NCBI GenBank assembly: GCA_010645155.1
Contig: CM021312.1
Coordinates: 7,599,091 to 7,663,090, forward strand
Reading direction: 5' to 3'
Source of the DNA: Tigriopus japonicus
Taxonomy: Eukaryota > Arthropoda > Copepoda > Harpacticoida > Harpacticidae
DNA length: 64,000 nt
Under the pieces are notes generated by a model that worked only from the letters and a program-made list of their open reading frames with translations, was not told the DNA's origin and made no database searches. Below are positions 43,918 to 53,931 of this stretch, piece by piece; position 1 is the first letter of the stretch; every line of letters begins with the position of its first letter. The translations under genes were made by a program, and so were the position numbers.

Positions 43918-46217
43918 AAGTATGATCTTGACTGATTTTATTGCATGAATAATAATGCGGTTGGTACAGACACGGCCGACACGTCTGATCGTTAAGCAGA
44001 TGGGTGGGTGGGTAGGTGGGTAGGTAGTGGTTCCTGGACAAGGATCTCCGAAACAAAATCGGAGTTCGGAATACAGTGATTCGGAATACAGTGACCTATG
44101 TATGGCCTGAGTGAGTAGAAATCCGTTGAAAACCTCGCCGGTACAAACGATATCACGAAATCACCGAGGACACGCGTTCCCAGTTCACAGACCACTTCAC
44201 GGACGCACGACGGCATGATTTCATTAGCAAGTACGAGGAATGTGAAGAGAGAGAGAGAGAGTGCACTCGAAAATACTTACGAGGTCTAGAACAGGAACCT
44301 CTCACCACAGGACGCGAACTTCAGCTCACTCGTAGCCCAAGAAGGCCCTTAGAACGGTGCAGCTCTGCAGTGAATTTGAACGAAATTGCCAAAAGACGAT
44401 AAAAAAGGTGTTTGATAGCAAACATCATTTGAGAACTAAGTTGCAGCATGAGATAGCACTCCTTTTCCTGCCATCAATTTCTATACTGATGTTCTCTGTT
44501 CTCAGGAATTAGTCAAAACTGAGCTGCTTCAGATCAATGTCTTGCACAAAACTGAGAATGGATCTCAATTAAAAGCATGTACAACTTGAATGTAATAATA
44601 CCAACTTCAGATAACTGGTTCAATCACACACAGATGAAGTTTCATGAAAATTGAGCGTGTTTTAGAGAAAACTGTGGCCCTGTTATTAAGAATGAAACTT
44701 ACACCCAAAGCATCCACACTCTTCTCAATAAAAACATAATTTTTATTCAATATTTTACCGTCTGAAATGCTTGAAATCCATTAGATGCCAAATATCAACA
44801 TTTTGCCAAGCTGAACTGAGAGGAGGCGCAATATTGAACAAATTATTCATCAACTTATAGTTGAGTTGTTGATGATTCCCTCTGAATGATTATTCATCCA
44901 GAATGAAGTAAAGAACAGATCACCTTCATGGAGCACTATATTCTTCACTTTGATGGTGTTGTTAGGTACTTATAATCTGAAACCATTGGTATGTCAGGAT
45001 AAATTGAATAGGGTTGATAATGCGTGGTAAACGTGATTTACCCAAGAGTGGGTTGCATTTAATTATCTCTAAGAGACAAAAACACATACCAGAATGATGT
45101 CTAGACAATTCATCCACTGATTTAGTATTAAATATTAAATATTGCGTCCATAACACTTCCCCTATCGTTCACTCAATTGAGTCCTTCAAGCGCAAACAGT
45201 GAAATGGAAATCACGTGCAACCTTTGAGCTTTGATGCACAAAATTTCTGTTCTAATGTGTCCAATATACCTTTAGAAGCTCGAAAATGGGTCACATGTTT
45301 GTGTCAGGGTGCAATTTCTGGAGCTGTATTACTAAGGTGACCTCCCAGTCTTATGTACTGCGACCTCCTAGTCAGCTGCTCCTTAAAGGACCCAATAGGG
45401 TCTCATTGGGCTCTCAAAAACAACAACAAACAGCTGTCTTTGCTTCCTCTTCTGTAAGTAGAATTCATAGAGATGTTTGGAGCAGAGGTAGCTCTAGTTT
45501 CGACACTGCCAATCATAGGTTGACAAAATGAAAATCACCTTTCTACAGACGCTAGACCTTCCGTAAGCTACTCAAGTTGTGTCCAAAACCGCTTGTTGTG
45601 CTTAGGAAAGTATACGGCTTAGGTAAAAGTAAAGCCTTTAGGTAAAAGCAAAAAGAGCTAACACGATTTTTGGGGCGATCAGTTGTAAGCTGTGAACACT
45701 GAACAGGGAACAGTATTTCTTGTTTTGATTTCAACAGGCTGACTGCACATGAATGCATTGGAACTTGGCCTTGTCTCATAAAGAACACGAACGGCTTTGC
45801 AAGTTGTTGAACATTATTTCGCTCTGTTATGATATTATCCCTCAATCAGTTAATGCAAAGTCAATCCATCCATAGTACAAGACAAGCAGCTTATGAATTA
45901 ATCTTCTTTAAGATGCAGCGCTTGTTTATAAGGTTACAGAACAAACCAAAACTCAAAAGCATAGATAAAGCTCAGGGTGGTTAACTGGTTATGCGCACAA
46001 CCCGCCAGTTCTAGCAGGAACTAAAGCTTCTTTAGCAGGAACTACACAATCAAACTGCAAACAATAACAACTCCATGTAATGTCACCAATGGCCTTCAAA
46101 GGTAAAATCCTCATTTGCCTGAAATGTCTAATGTCATTTATCGGGATAAATTCTACAAAGTGACATGAAAAAATATCTTGAAATTCTGCTCATTTGTTGT
46201 CATATGGGAGAGGGTAG
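43918..46217. other. Intergenic stretch between divergent transcription units
   Basis: It separates the minus-strand kinesin cluster from the plus-strand ZNG1 gene. A GA-dinucleotide run lies at 44246-44262. No further gene is supported; the frame at 43992-44216 (minus) probably lies in the kinesin 5' UTR or its intron. Confidence 0.4.
44275..44281 (-). promoter_or_regulatory. Likely 5' UTR splice donor of the kinesin transcription unit
   Basis: On the minus strand the sequence CCTC followed by GTAAGTATTTTC is a near-ideal splice donor, 360 bp upstream of the kinesin start. A weak acceptor (AAAATCAG) ends about 15 nt before the ATG. Together they suggest a non-coding first exon upstream of 44281, placing the promoter near 44.3-44.4 kb. 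Confidence 0.4.
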
Positions 46218-46478
46218 ATGGCGCTGCCTGAAATACCTCGTCGAACTTTCGTAACACTTTTGTTGTTGATATTTGCTGATTTCTTGGTTGCAAAAACTGC
46301 CTGCCTGCCCGCATGCATGCATGAAGTGTTTGTTGTCGAGTGCTTCACACATTTGGTTTTTGTTTCGCCCAATGATTTCATTCTCTTGGGCTTTTTCGTA
46401 ACCAATCAATCCAACGCCATTCTTTCATTTAGCCCACCCCCTAACAACGCATTGGGAACCGTTCCTCTCCAATCATGA
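46218..46478 (+). CDS. Upstream open reading frame overlapping the ZNG1 start
   Basis: An 86-codon frame with a hydrophobic N-terminus (after [11 protein letters not shown]) ends in TGA, and the A and TG of that ATGA form the ZNG1 start codon at 46475. The start context is weak (T at -3, G at +4). It may be a translational control uORF in the ZNG1 leader or a chance frame; there is no domain support. Confidence 0.25.
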   Translation: MALPEIPRRTFVTLLLLIFADFLVAKTACLPACMHEVFVVECFTHLVFVSPNDFILLGFFVTNQSNAILSFSPPPNNALGTVPLQS

Positions 46479-47708
46479 ACAGTCCCGCCCTCGAATCCGA
46501 GAAAGTTCCCCCGCCAGACGCAATTGAGGTTGCCTCTGTCGGTCAACCAGATCTGGAGGGGGAAGAAGAGGAGATCTGTCCGGATTTGGTGCTCAGTGAA
46601 GCACTCGCCCAAGGGGATAACAACAAAGTGCCGGTCACGGTGATCACGGGCTACTTGGGCTCGGGCAAAACCACGTTGCTCAATTACGTTCTCACGGAAG
46701 AACATAATAAGAAGATTGCCGTGATCTTGAACGAATTCGGCGAGGGCGCTATTGAGGAGAAGTCGCTGGCCGTGGGAAATGAAGGACAATTGTATGAGGA
46801 GTGGCTGGAATTGCGAAATGGATGCTTGTGTTGCTCGGTCAAAGATAACGGGGTCAAAGCCATCGAAACCTTAATGGAAAAGAAAGGGAAATTTGACTAC
46901 ATTCTGCTTGAAACCACGGGTAGGTGCTAAACGCTAAACACAACAACATAACAAGGTGTTGAAATCCCAAACTTGTTTTAAGCCGTATTATTTCTCATTA
47001 GGGTTGGCTGATCCGGGTCCTGTAGCTTCCATCTTCTGGATGGACGAAGAACTTGGTAGTGACTTGTATCTGGACGGTGTAATCACGGTGGTGGACGCCA
47101 AGTATGCCTTGAACCATCTCCGGGAAGAGCGACCTCAAGGCGCCCTCAATGAGGCCGTGAAACAAGTGGCTGTGGCCGATGTGATACTGTTAAACAAGAC
47201 TGATCTAGTGGACAATCTTCAGATTGTGCGGCAAGAAATCCAAACCATCAATAGTTCTGCGCCATTAATTGAGACGGTGAAAAGCCGGATCGATATCAAT
47301 CTCATTTTGGATCTCCACGCATATGACGGGCGAGCTCAAATGGACGTCCGACCGACCAAGTTTGACTATGTGGACTATAACACACCTCATTTAGATGCCT
47401 CGGTGGGCACAGTTACCTTAAGGGAAAGTGGACCCATGAATTGGTCCAAACTTGAATTGTTCTTCCAGGCGCTACTTTGGGAAGAAACAGTGAGAAATAG
47501 CGATGGCAGACTTGCCCAAATTCTCCGTTTGAAGGCCCTGGTAGCCCAGGAGCCCCCTTTACCCGTCTTGATTGTTCAGGGAGTTCACGACACCTATGAC
47601 ACGTATGAAACGTCTCAAGAATGTCAGGACTGTGTCATAGTGTTAATTGGTCGAAATCTCGACCAAGAAATTTTGCAGAGGCACCTTCAGCAGGCAATTG
47701 CTTCTTAG
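46475..47708 (+). CDS. ZNG1: Zinc-regulated GTPase metalloprotein activator (CBWD/ZNG1 family)
   Basis: Exons 46475-46919 and 47002-47708, joined in frame (GTAGGT donor, CATTAG acceptor), give 383 residues; human family members have about 395. An N-terminal ICPDLVLS corresponds to the CPELVPI motif by which ZNG1 docks on methionine aminopeptidase. The G domain shows Walker [10 protein letters not shown], the zinc-binding CLCC within [12 protein letters not shown], switch LLETTGLADPGP and the G4 motif LLNKTDLV. The C-terminal CobW_C domain includes LLWEETVRN and VIVQGVHD-like blocks ([14 protein letters not shown]). The family transfers zinc to METAP1 using GTP hydrolysis. An F-box gene follows on the same strand after 164 bp. 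Confidence 0.95.
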
Positions 47709-47741
47709 TATTGAAGTATGATGAGTGATGATACTAATAAT

Positions 47742-47747
47742 AATAAA
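47742..47747 (+). terminator. Poly(A) signal of ZNG1
   Basis: AATAAA 33 bp after the stop codon. Confidence 0.7.
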
Positions 47748-47872
47748 TATATAACATAAAACCACAGAACCGATACACTTGACCGAATCATTCACACATA
47801 AAAAAAGACTCGTTTATTTTTTAGTTCACCAATTATGGGTTCCAATGTGCAAAGATAGTAGAAGACGAAATA

Positions 47873-48799
47873 ATGTTGCGGTTCCAAGCCTTGCCGAACG
47901 AGCTTAAAGAGGCAATCTTCCTGTTTTTAACCCTCGACGATCTCATGGAATGTCGGTGTGTCTGCAAGCTCTGGATGAAAATCATTGATTGCGATGTGTT
48001 TTGGATCAAGAAATTCTCGCAAAAAAACCTAGACTTTGTCACGTCTGTGCAGAACCTTCCGATGTGTTTTTATCGTGACATCTATAACTCTCGGACTCCT
48101 TTCAAGCAGAATCTAATCCGCAATGGTGACTGCTCAATGAAACTCTATTCTCAGAGTCCAAATAAGTTTCCGTATTGGCTTCATGTTGGTAACTTTCATT
48201 CGAATTGGAGTAAGAAGCTTCTTGGAACCACGTCAATCCCAATACCACAGCAACTTCAGGGAACACGCGCTTGCTTTTCGGCTGAACTCACGCATGGACC
48301 CAATGAAATGCACCAGAAGATCAGGTAGTTGACATTGTTATTGATGAAACAAGCCAAAGGTTATTCTCAAATTTGTAATTCACAGCCTGCAAGAATTGGG
48401 AATTTCAATGCGATTAGTCAACGCTCTAAGACCGACGATTCAATTCACCGCGTGGGTTTATATCTTTAGCGGAAGGTGAAGAAGCACTTGCAACAGAACT
48501 CGAGCCCTTTTTAGGTCGTTTTCTATCATTTCAGGACGAGCTCTGTCCTGACGATGTTAAAATGTTTAGACTCGAATGATCGCATCCTGACCACCCAAAG
48601 AAAGCTAGTGCCCGAACACGAGACCGACCATGGAGGATACTGGACCAAAATTACCATTGTGTTCGACGCACACTCTACAGTCTCGTTTGATAAGATTCTG
48701 GTGATGTTTTTAGGCGATCACATCCTCATAGCCAATATCCAACTCCACCTGATAATAGATTCGGATGACCTCAAACCAGAGCATGAGGACACTGACTAA
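47873..48799 (+). CDS. F-box protein with FBA-type C-terminal domain
   Basis: Three exons (47873-48324, 48386-48475, 48535-48799) with GT-AG introns of 61 and 59 bp give 268 residues. An F-box lies at about residues 6-48 (LPNELKEAIFLFLTLDDLME...VCKLWMKIID...FWIKKF), which would bind SKP1 in an SCF ubiquitin ligase. The rest (FKQNLIRNGDCS, then FTAWVYIFSG, YWTKITIVFD and KILVMFLGDHIL) follows the pattern of the FBA/galactose-binding-like domain of the glycoprotein-recognising FBXO2/6/44 group, though similarity is weak. The substrate is unknown. A U-rich acceptor-like GTTTATTTTTTAG ends 49 nt before the ATG. The stop codon is four bases from that of the convergent EAPP gene. Confidence 0.8.
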
Positions 48800-48803
48800 G
48801 TGA

Positions 48804-49698
48804 CTAAGAGTGACTAGCCATGACATTAAAGAAGTGGTAAATCTCGTCCTTATCGTACATCGCCACCTCAGTCGAGCAGTGATCACATTTTACGGGGTGG
48901 AACTCATCAGGCGGGTCGGTCTCTTCTTCCAATGTTTTCTTGGCCTTCTTTTTGGAACCAGCTTTGGCCTTGGGATATTTGAGTCTTTGCGTGGTATCCA
49001 CCGAACAATTTGTGACAAACATAGCTCTGTACTGGGTTTCATAAACGTCGTGTCGTTGACAATCCAAGCACAACACATTGAAGCAAGCCGGACAATTGAG
49101 AACGGCATCGCTGTTTGGAAGAGGTTTGACCTTTGACGATCGAGATTGGCCGGTCTGTCTGAAAAACGAGAAATGAAAAGAATGAGCTATAGTTGATCGT
49201 TTCTTTGGCTGAGAACAGAGGTTATTGACCCCAAAACCCATATTTTCTGTATCTTTATCAGCGTTCAACCGACCTGTGTTCCTCGGGGATGTATTGCTTT
49301 CTGATCTCATCGGCCCAAGCTTGATCATGGTCGTCCTGATCGGGATCATAGAGTAATTCGTCATTAGAAATCATTTTTCGCTTGGATGGCGTGAATGGGG
49401 ATTCGGTCTCGGGCTCATTCTCATCGTCGGAATCAAAATATATCGGATCATAAGCCCCGGTGGTGCCTGATGTGGATGCAGATGGCATTGGATCGTTGGG
49501 CGATTGGGTCCAGCCTTGAATTCTCTGAGCGTCTTGGGCGCGGCGCTCCAGTTCCTTTTCCATTTCCAATTCGAATGGGTCTTCCGCCAATGGATCCTCG
49601 GCATCGATATCGTCCATGATCTCTGATGCGGCAGGAACGGGTCTACGGGTGGACCGAATGGCGTTCAATCTCGAATGAAATCCCCGGATCGAGTCCAT
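48804..49698 (-). CDS. EAPP: E2F-associated phosphoprotein (EAPP)
   Basis: Exons 49698-49274 and 49158-48804 join in frame (GTCGGT donor, TTTTTCAG acceptor), giving 259 residues from the ATG at 49698; human EAPP has 285. Diagnostic blocks are YDPIYFDSDDENE, NDELLYDPDQDDHDQAWAD, PNSDAVLNCPACFNVLCLDC, YETQYRAMFVTNCSVD and the C-terminal AMYDKDEIYHFFNVMASHS. The paired cysteines (CPAC, CLDC, CDHC) suggest a zinc-binding C-terminal fold. EAPP binds activating E2Fs and promotes cell-cycle gene expression in the nucleus. The frame stays open upstream of 49698, and coding-like segments occur further upstream, so the true N-terminus may be longer. Confidence 0.92.
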
Positions 49699-49789
49699 AA
49701 TACGCTTCAGTTCAGTGAGTGAGGAAAGTTGGAACAAAGTTTCTATTGTAATGTATGTAGTTAGCTATAAAAATGCTTTAGTTAGTTAC

Positions 49790-50110
49790 GTTTCCAACTG
49801 CAACTGCTCTTTGTTTTGGTTTGTAGATTTTCATCAGGTTGTCGGCCACATCATTGGCAAAGTTGGTCTAGACATTGGAGAAAAATGATTTGAACACAAC
49901 AAGGCATTGATTAGGGATATATCCTAAGGGATGTATCGAATCGAATGAAAAAGGATATGAAAATTAGACAATAGGAGAACGATTTTTACATTAATTTTCG
50001 GTGGAAAATTATTTTCAAAATCTGAATTCGTTACCCTGAACCAGTCCGCCGCTGCGCGAGATTTGTGGGGACCAGTGCTCCAGAGAAGAGAACAAATAAT
50101 AAAATCGTCC
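49790..50110 (-). other. Unassigned coding-like segments upstream of EAPP
   Basis: On the minus strand 49867-49790 is open for 26 codons (TNFANDVADNLMKIYKPKQR then AVAVGN) between a TGTCTAG acceptor and a GTAACT donor. Before it, sequence ending at 50035 with a GTAACG donor reads RAAADWFR in the same phase. Together these look like two exons, but joining them to EAPP would need a 25-nt intron. On the plus strand a GTAAGG donor near 50135 competes. It could be extra EAPP 5' exons, a small separate gene, or chance. Confidence 0.3.
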
Positions 50111-50923
50111 AGCCTAGCCAGCCTTCGGCAAAAAGTAAGGAATCATGTGTAGATACAAAAGTAAAAAATATATTCTTTCGAATACATGAAAATTCAATGT
50201 TTGTTGCTAACCCCCCTTTTTTTGAGTTCTATTCGAATTGTTCGAATGTGCTGTGATATCCTACTCGCCCCATCCGTAGCGCAAAAACTGTTCTGGCATA
50301 TTTTTGGGTCGAAAGGTTTGCGTGATCAATGTAGAGCGTTGCGAGCCAATGACATCATCTCCACGAATTTACGCGGTGCCCCGTTAGCCCTAGACCCGAT
50401 TCAGAAGTCAGAACCGCTAGCTCGCTGGCTCCACTCTCTCAACCTGCCCAATCGTCGAGAGCCAGATCTCTGACCATACAACAGCAGCGCACCAGGCAAA
50501 CGGCAGTGACGGCAGCCTTTATGCTCTAATACTAGTAGCACTAGTAGGGCTGCTGCTGTTGTTGAAAAGCCAGACCAGAGAGCAGAAGCGTCTCGCTGTG
50601 TTTCCCGTCTTAAACCAAAGGAGTAGTAGTAACTGACGCTGCTCGGCGCCATCGCCGCCATCGGCGCCACCGCCGCCGCCAAGCACATTGACGCCACAAA
50701 TGACGACGACGACGACGACGGAGACTCCATTTTGAAGGCATCATCATCATCATCACGCCAACCGGAAAATCGACACGCCCAGCCCCTCGCAGGACCGATC
50801 CCGCCTGGACGAGACGCTTCCCGCCGGGATCCAGGTTCCATCCCGCCGTTCCAGTCGGTTGTTTTGTTGTTGTGGACCGCCTGATTGGGACAGATTGCGT
50901 GATTTGAGCACGCAACACTCAAA
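50111..50923. promoter_or_regulatory. Probable promoter and 5' UTR region of the eight-finger gene
   Basis: The 500 bp before 50924 become rich in CpG and trinucleotide repeats: GCC/GCG-type repeats at 50640-50690, (GAC)6 at 50702-50720 and (ATC)5 near 50739. This resembles a GC-rich leader. It also lies between divergent genes (EAPP leftward, zinc-finger gene rightward), so may serve both. No TATA box is evident. Confidence 0.4.
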
Positions 50924-53556
50924 ATGTCGGATAGCGAAACCCCGAAGGCCACTCAGCCCGGCCAATCGTCGCCCACCGAGGCCACCCAGCCTCCCGAGGC
51001 CGCGGAGGTCGGACAGAAAGCACCACGCGTGGCCGTGCGTCAATCCAGCCGATCCAGTGCCAAGGCCAAGGCCAAATTGGTCGAAATCGCCTCGGATTGG
51101 GCCGAGAATGATGAAGATGCGGCGGATGCGGCTGTACTAGGAGAAACCGCTCTGGAGGCAGAACCGGAAGAGTCGGAACAATCGGGCGGGAAAGCTTCCA
51201 AAGCCAATGGAAAACAGACTGATGAAACGTCGGAAAAGGAAAGCAATGAAGCCTCGGAGAATCAGAGCGAGGATGGGACCGTGAAAGAAAATGGACAATC
51301 GGAAGTGACCGAAGTGAGTAATGCGGTCAAGGCGCCGGTTTCGCCGGGCAAATCCGCTAAGAAATCGAAAAAGGAAAGTTTTAAGTGGAACACACCGGCT
51401 GATGAGTTTGCCGATGACGTTGGATCCGATGAAGAGGGGGAGTACTATGACGATCCGGAAGAAAGCACGGATATTGTCATTCATTTAGGTCAAGATGCGG
51501 ATAAGTACGAATTGGAGAAGAAGTTTCAGATCAAGAGTGAAAACCCGGAAGACATCAAGCGATTTGTGGAGCATTACAAGGCTTCGCTCAAGGACAAGGA
51601 ACAGCGGAACGCGCCCAAGAAACCCGAAAGCAAGCAAAAGTACGAGTGTCCCAAGTGTAGTAAAGTGTGGAATTGGCCGTGGGAATTGCGTCGCCATGTA
51701 CTCACTCATTACAAAGAGGTAAGATCAATCACGATTCACCATTGGAACTAGTCCAATGAAGTCTTCGATAACCTTGGTGTTCCTTCTTGTTATAGAAAGA
51801 ACGACAACAGACCACCAACTACCGATGTGAAGAATGCGGTCGAGGCTTTCAATGGAAGCGAGATCTGGCTCAACATCGTCGATTGCATACGGGCGACAAA
51901 CTTTTGGTCTGCTCGGTGTGCGAGAAGAAATTCACCACTCGCCAAGCATTACTCCATCACGTGGTGGTTCACACTGGAGAAAAGCCGTTCCAATGCGCTC
52001 TTTGCGGAAACAGGTACGACAAAGCTTTTCTACCCTCGATTTTGATTTGATGCTCCTTCAATTATCATTCATCAACGATTTCTATGATCCCTTGTAGGTT
52101 TACCCAACCCGCCAACTTGCGGACTCACATGAAAAAGAAACACGGAGGAGGCGGCATCGATGCCAACAAGTGCCCTCATTGCCAAGAACAGTTCCAGAGT
52201 ATTATTGCCGTTCATCAGCACATCCTCGAAGATCATCAGAACATCGTGGCCGAAGATCGTGAAGAGCAACAAATGGAGAAGCTGAAGAAGGAACAAGAAA
52301 AAGCGGAGAAACTCAGACAAAAAGAAGAGCGAAGAAAGTTACGGGCAGAACGAAAGAAAGAAAAGATCGACTTCAACGACTTCCGCTCGAGAGGATTGCA
52401 AGAGTGGGAAATCAATTACGAGTTCTATATTGGCGAAGGCCTTGTGCGAGGAGTTGATTGGGATCGGACGCCGAGTAACGGTGAATTGGCGTGCGAAATC
52501 TGTGAGCGTAAGTTTGGCTGGCGCTATGAGGTCATGTTCCACAACCTCTGTCACATGGTGGACGAATTTGGTAATACCAAAAATCGCTTGTGCCCAGAGT
52601 GCGATACCTCCTTTAAGGTGCCCATTGGCTTAAAGCATCATCTCTTATTACACACGGGGGAGTTGCCATTTTTGTGCTTGCATTGCTGGCGATCCTTCTC
52701 CTCGCATATAGATTTGAAACTGCACATCAGGAAGGAGCATCTCTTCCATCTGGAGCCTGAAAAGAAGGACAACTCATCCAACCGCAAGATGAAGATCAAG
52801 ACGGAACCGAAACGACTCACCTCAATCAAGGGACAAAAGATGGAGGTTGACCCCTCCACAGATGAACAAGAGACGATGGAACTTGTAATGGCTAATCAAA
52901 TGGACGAGCATGGCGAAGGTCAGACCATCTTGTTGGGAAGTGACGGCACCATCGTTCACACGGGCGATCAAGACATGATTGTTGTCATTCAATCAGAGGA
53001 CTTTGATCAAAACAATGGCTTGATCGTGGTAGACCCAAGCCAACTCCAGCAGGTCATGGGTAGTGACGGGATGCCGGTCACGGTTTTGCAAACCCAAGAT
53101 GGCATGATCTTTGGCCAAGATGGCAGTAAAGTAATGGTTTCCGAGGCGGGATCTTCGATGGCATTACAAATGAGCAACGACGGAGATGTCAACTCGCCAA
53201 CTACTACCACTACCACAACTTATGCCGTCCAAGGAGCGGATGGAAAGTTCTTTTTGCCCGATGGAACCCAAGTGGAGGCTGCCAATATATCTATTAAAGG
53301 CGAAGATGAGGGCCAACAAATCCTCGTGTCTCAAACAAATGACTCTGGATCCGGAGAGGAAGAGACAACTCACATTATCGTTTCGGATGCTGCTTCAACG
53401 ACCGAGGCAGACTCAGCTGCTGATGAAAGCATTGCGGAGGAGAGTATGAATAATCAATCTGCCACCCGAATGGATGAAGACGGGTCTCAGGAAGAGGGTG
53501 AAGCTACAACGATGGTGTTGGTGGAAGAAGAGGAGCAATCCCAAACTGCCGCTTGA
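50924..53556 (+). CDS. Eight-finger C2H2 zinc-finger protein with acidic ends
   Basis: Exons 50924-51718, 51796-52013 and 52098-53556 join in frame (GTAAGA/TTATAG; GTACGA/TTGTAG) to 823 residues. Residues 1-235 are acidic and Ser/Ala-rich with a Lys-rich patch (KSAKKSKKE). Five C2H2 fingers run from about 240 to 390 (CPKC, CEEC, CSVC, CALC and CPHC, with TGDK and TGEKP linkers). A Lys/Glu-rich helix of about 45 residues (residues 395-440) separates them from three more fingers at about 470-555 (CEIC, CPEC, CLHC). The C-terminal 260 residues are acidic with Asp/Gly/Gln repeats (GSDGTIVH, GQDGSKVM, GADGKFFLPDG), resembling transactivation regions of ZFX/ZNF711-like factors. Likely nuclear transcription factor; orthology not fixed. 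Confidence 0.88.
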
Positions 53557-53809
53557 GTATTCAACATCTTTTCACTTATCAGTACCTTTTTCTCATTTTG
53601 TCTTATCCTCGTCACTTTGCTCACCTAAGCGTGGGAAAGATAAGGAAAAGATCTTGTCTCAAATGGATTGACACCATTAAGCCCAAACAGTGTCTTGGAT
53701 TGAGACTTCTATTATTATTTTTTTCTTCCAAGAAAAGTATGACGCATCAGTGATTTTGTGAATGTATATACATCGATATCTGTTGAGTCAGTTACACGGC
53801 GAATGAATG

Positions 53810-53815
53810 AATAAA
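53810..53815 (+). terminator. Poly(A) signal of the eight-finger gene
   Basis: AATAAA 254 bp after the stop codon and about 117 bp before the next start codon. Confidence 0.6.
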
Positions 53816-53931
53816 TATTGCGTCCCTGTCTCTTATCTCTCTCTCTCATTGGGTTATCAGAGATATTGGCTAGAAATCCACACTAGGGTGGGTCCATTTT
53901 CAACTCAATTGAGATCACTGAAGGTCTCACC

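Noticed and set aside
46475..46930. ZNG1 as a 151-residue truncated protein
   Set aside because: The early stop is in an intron: GTAGGT at 46920 and CATTAG at 47001 splice in frame to the rest of the family sequence.
51796..52045. Separate 72- and 87-codon genes in the middle of the zinc-finger locus
   Set aside because: They are off-frame readings of the second exon, which encodes fingers 2-4 in the correct frame.
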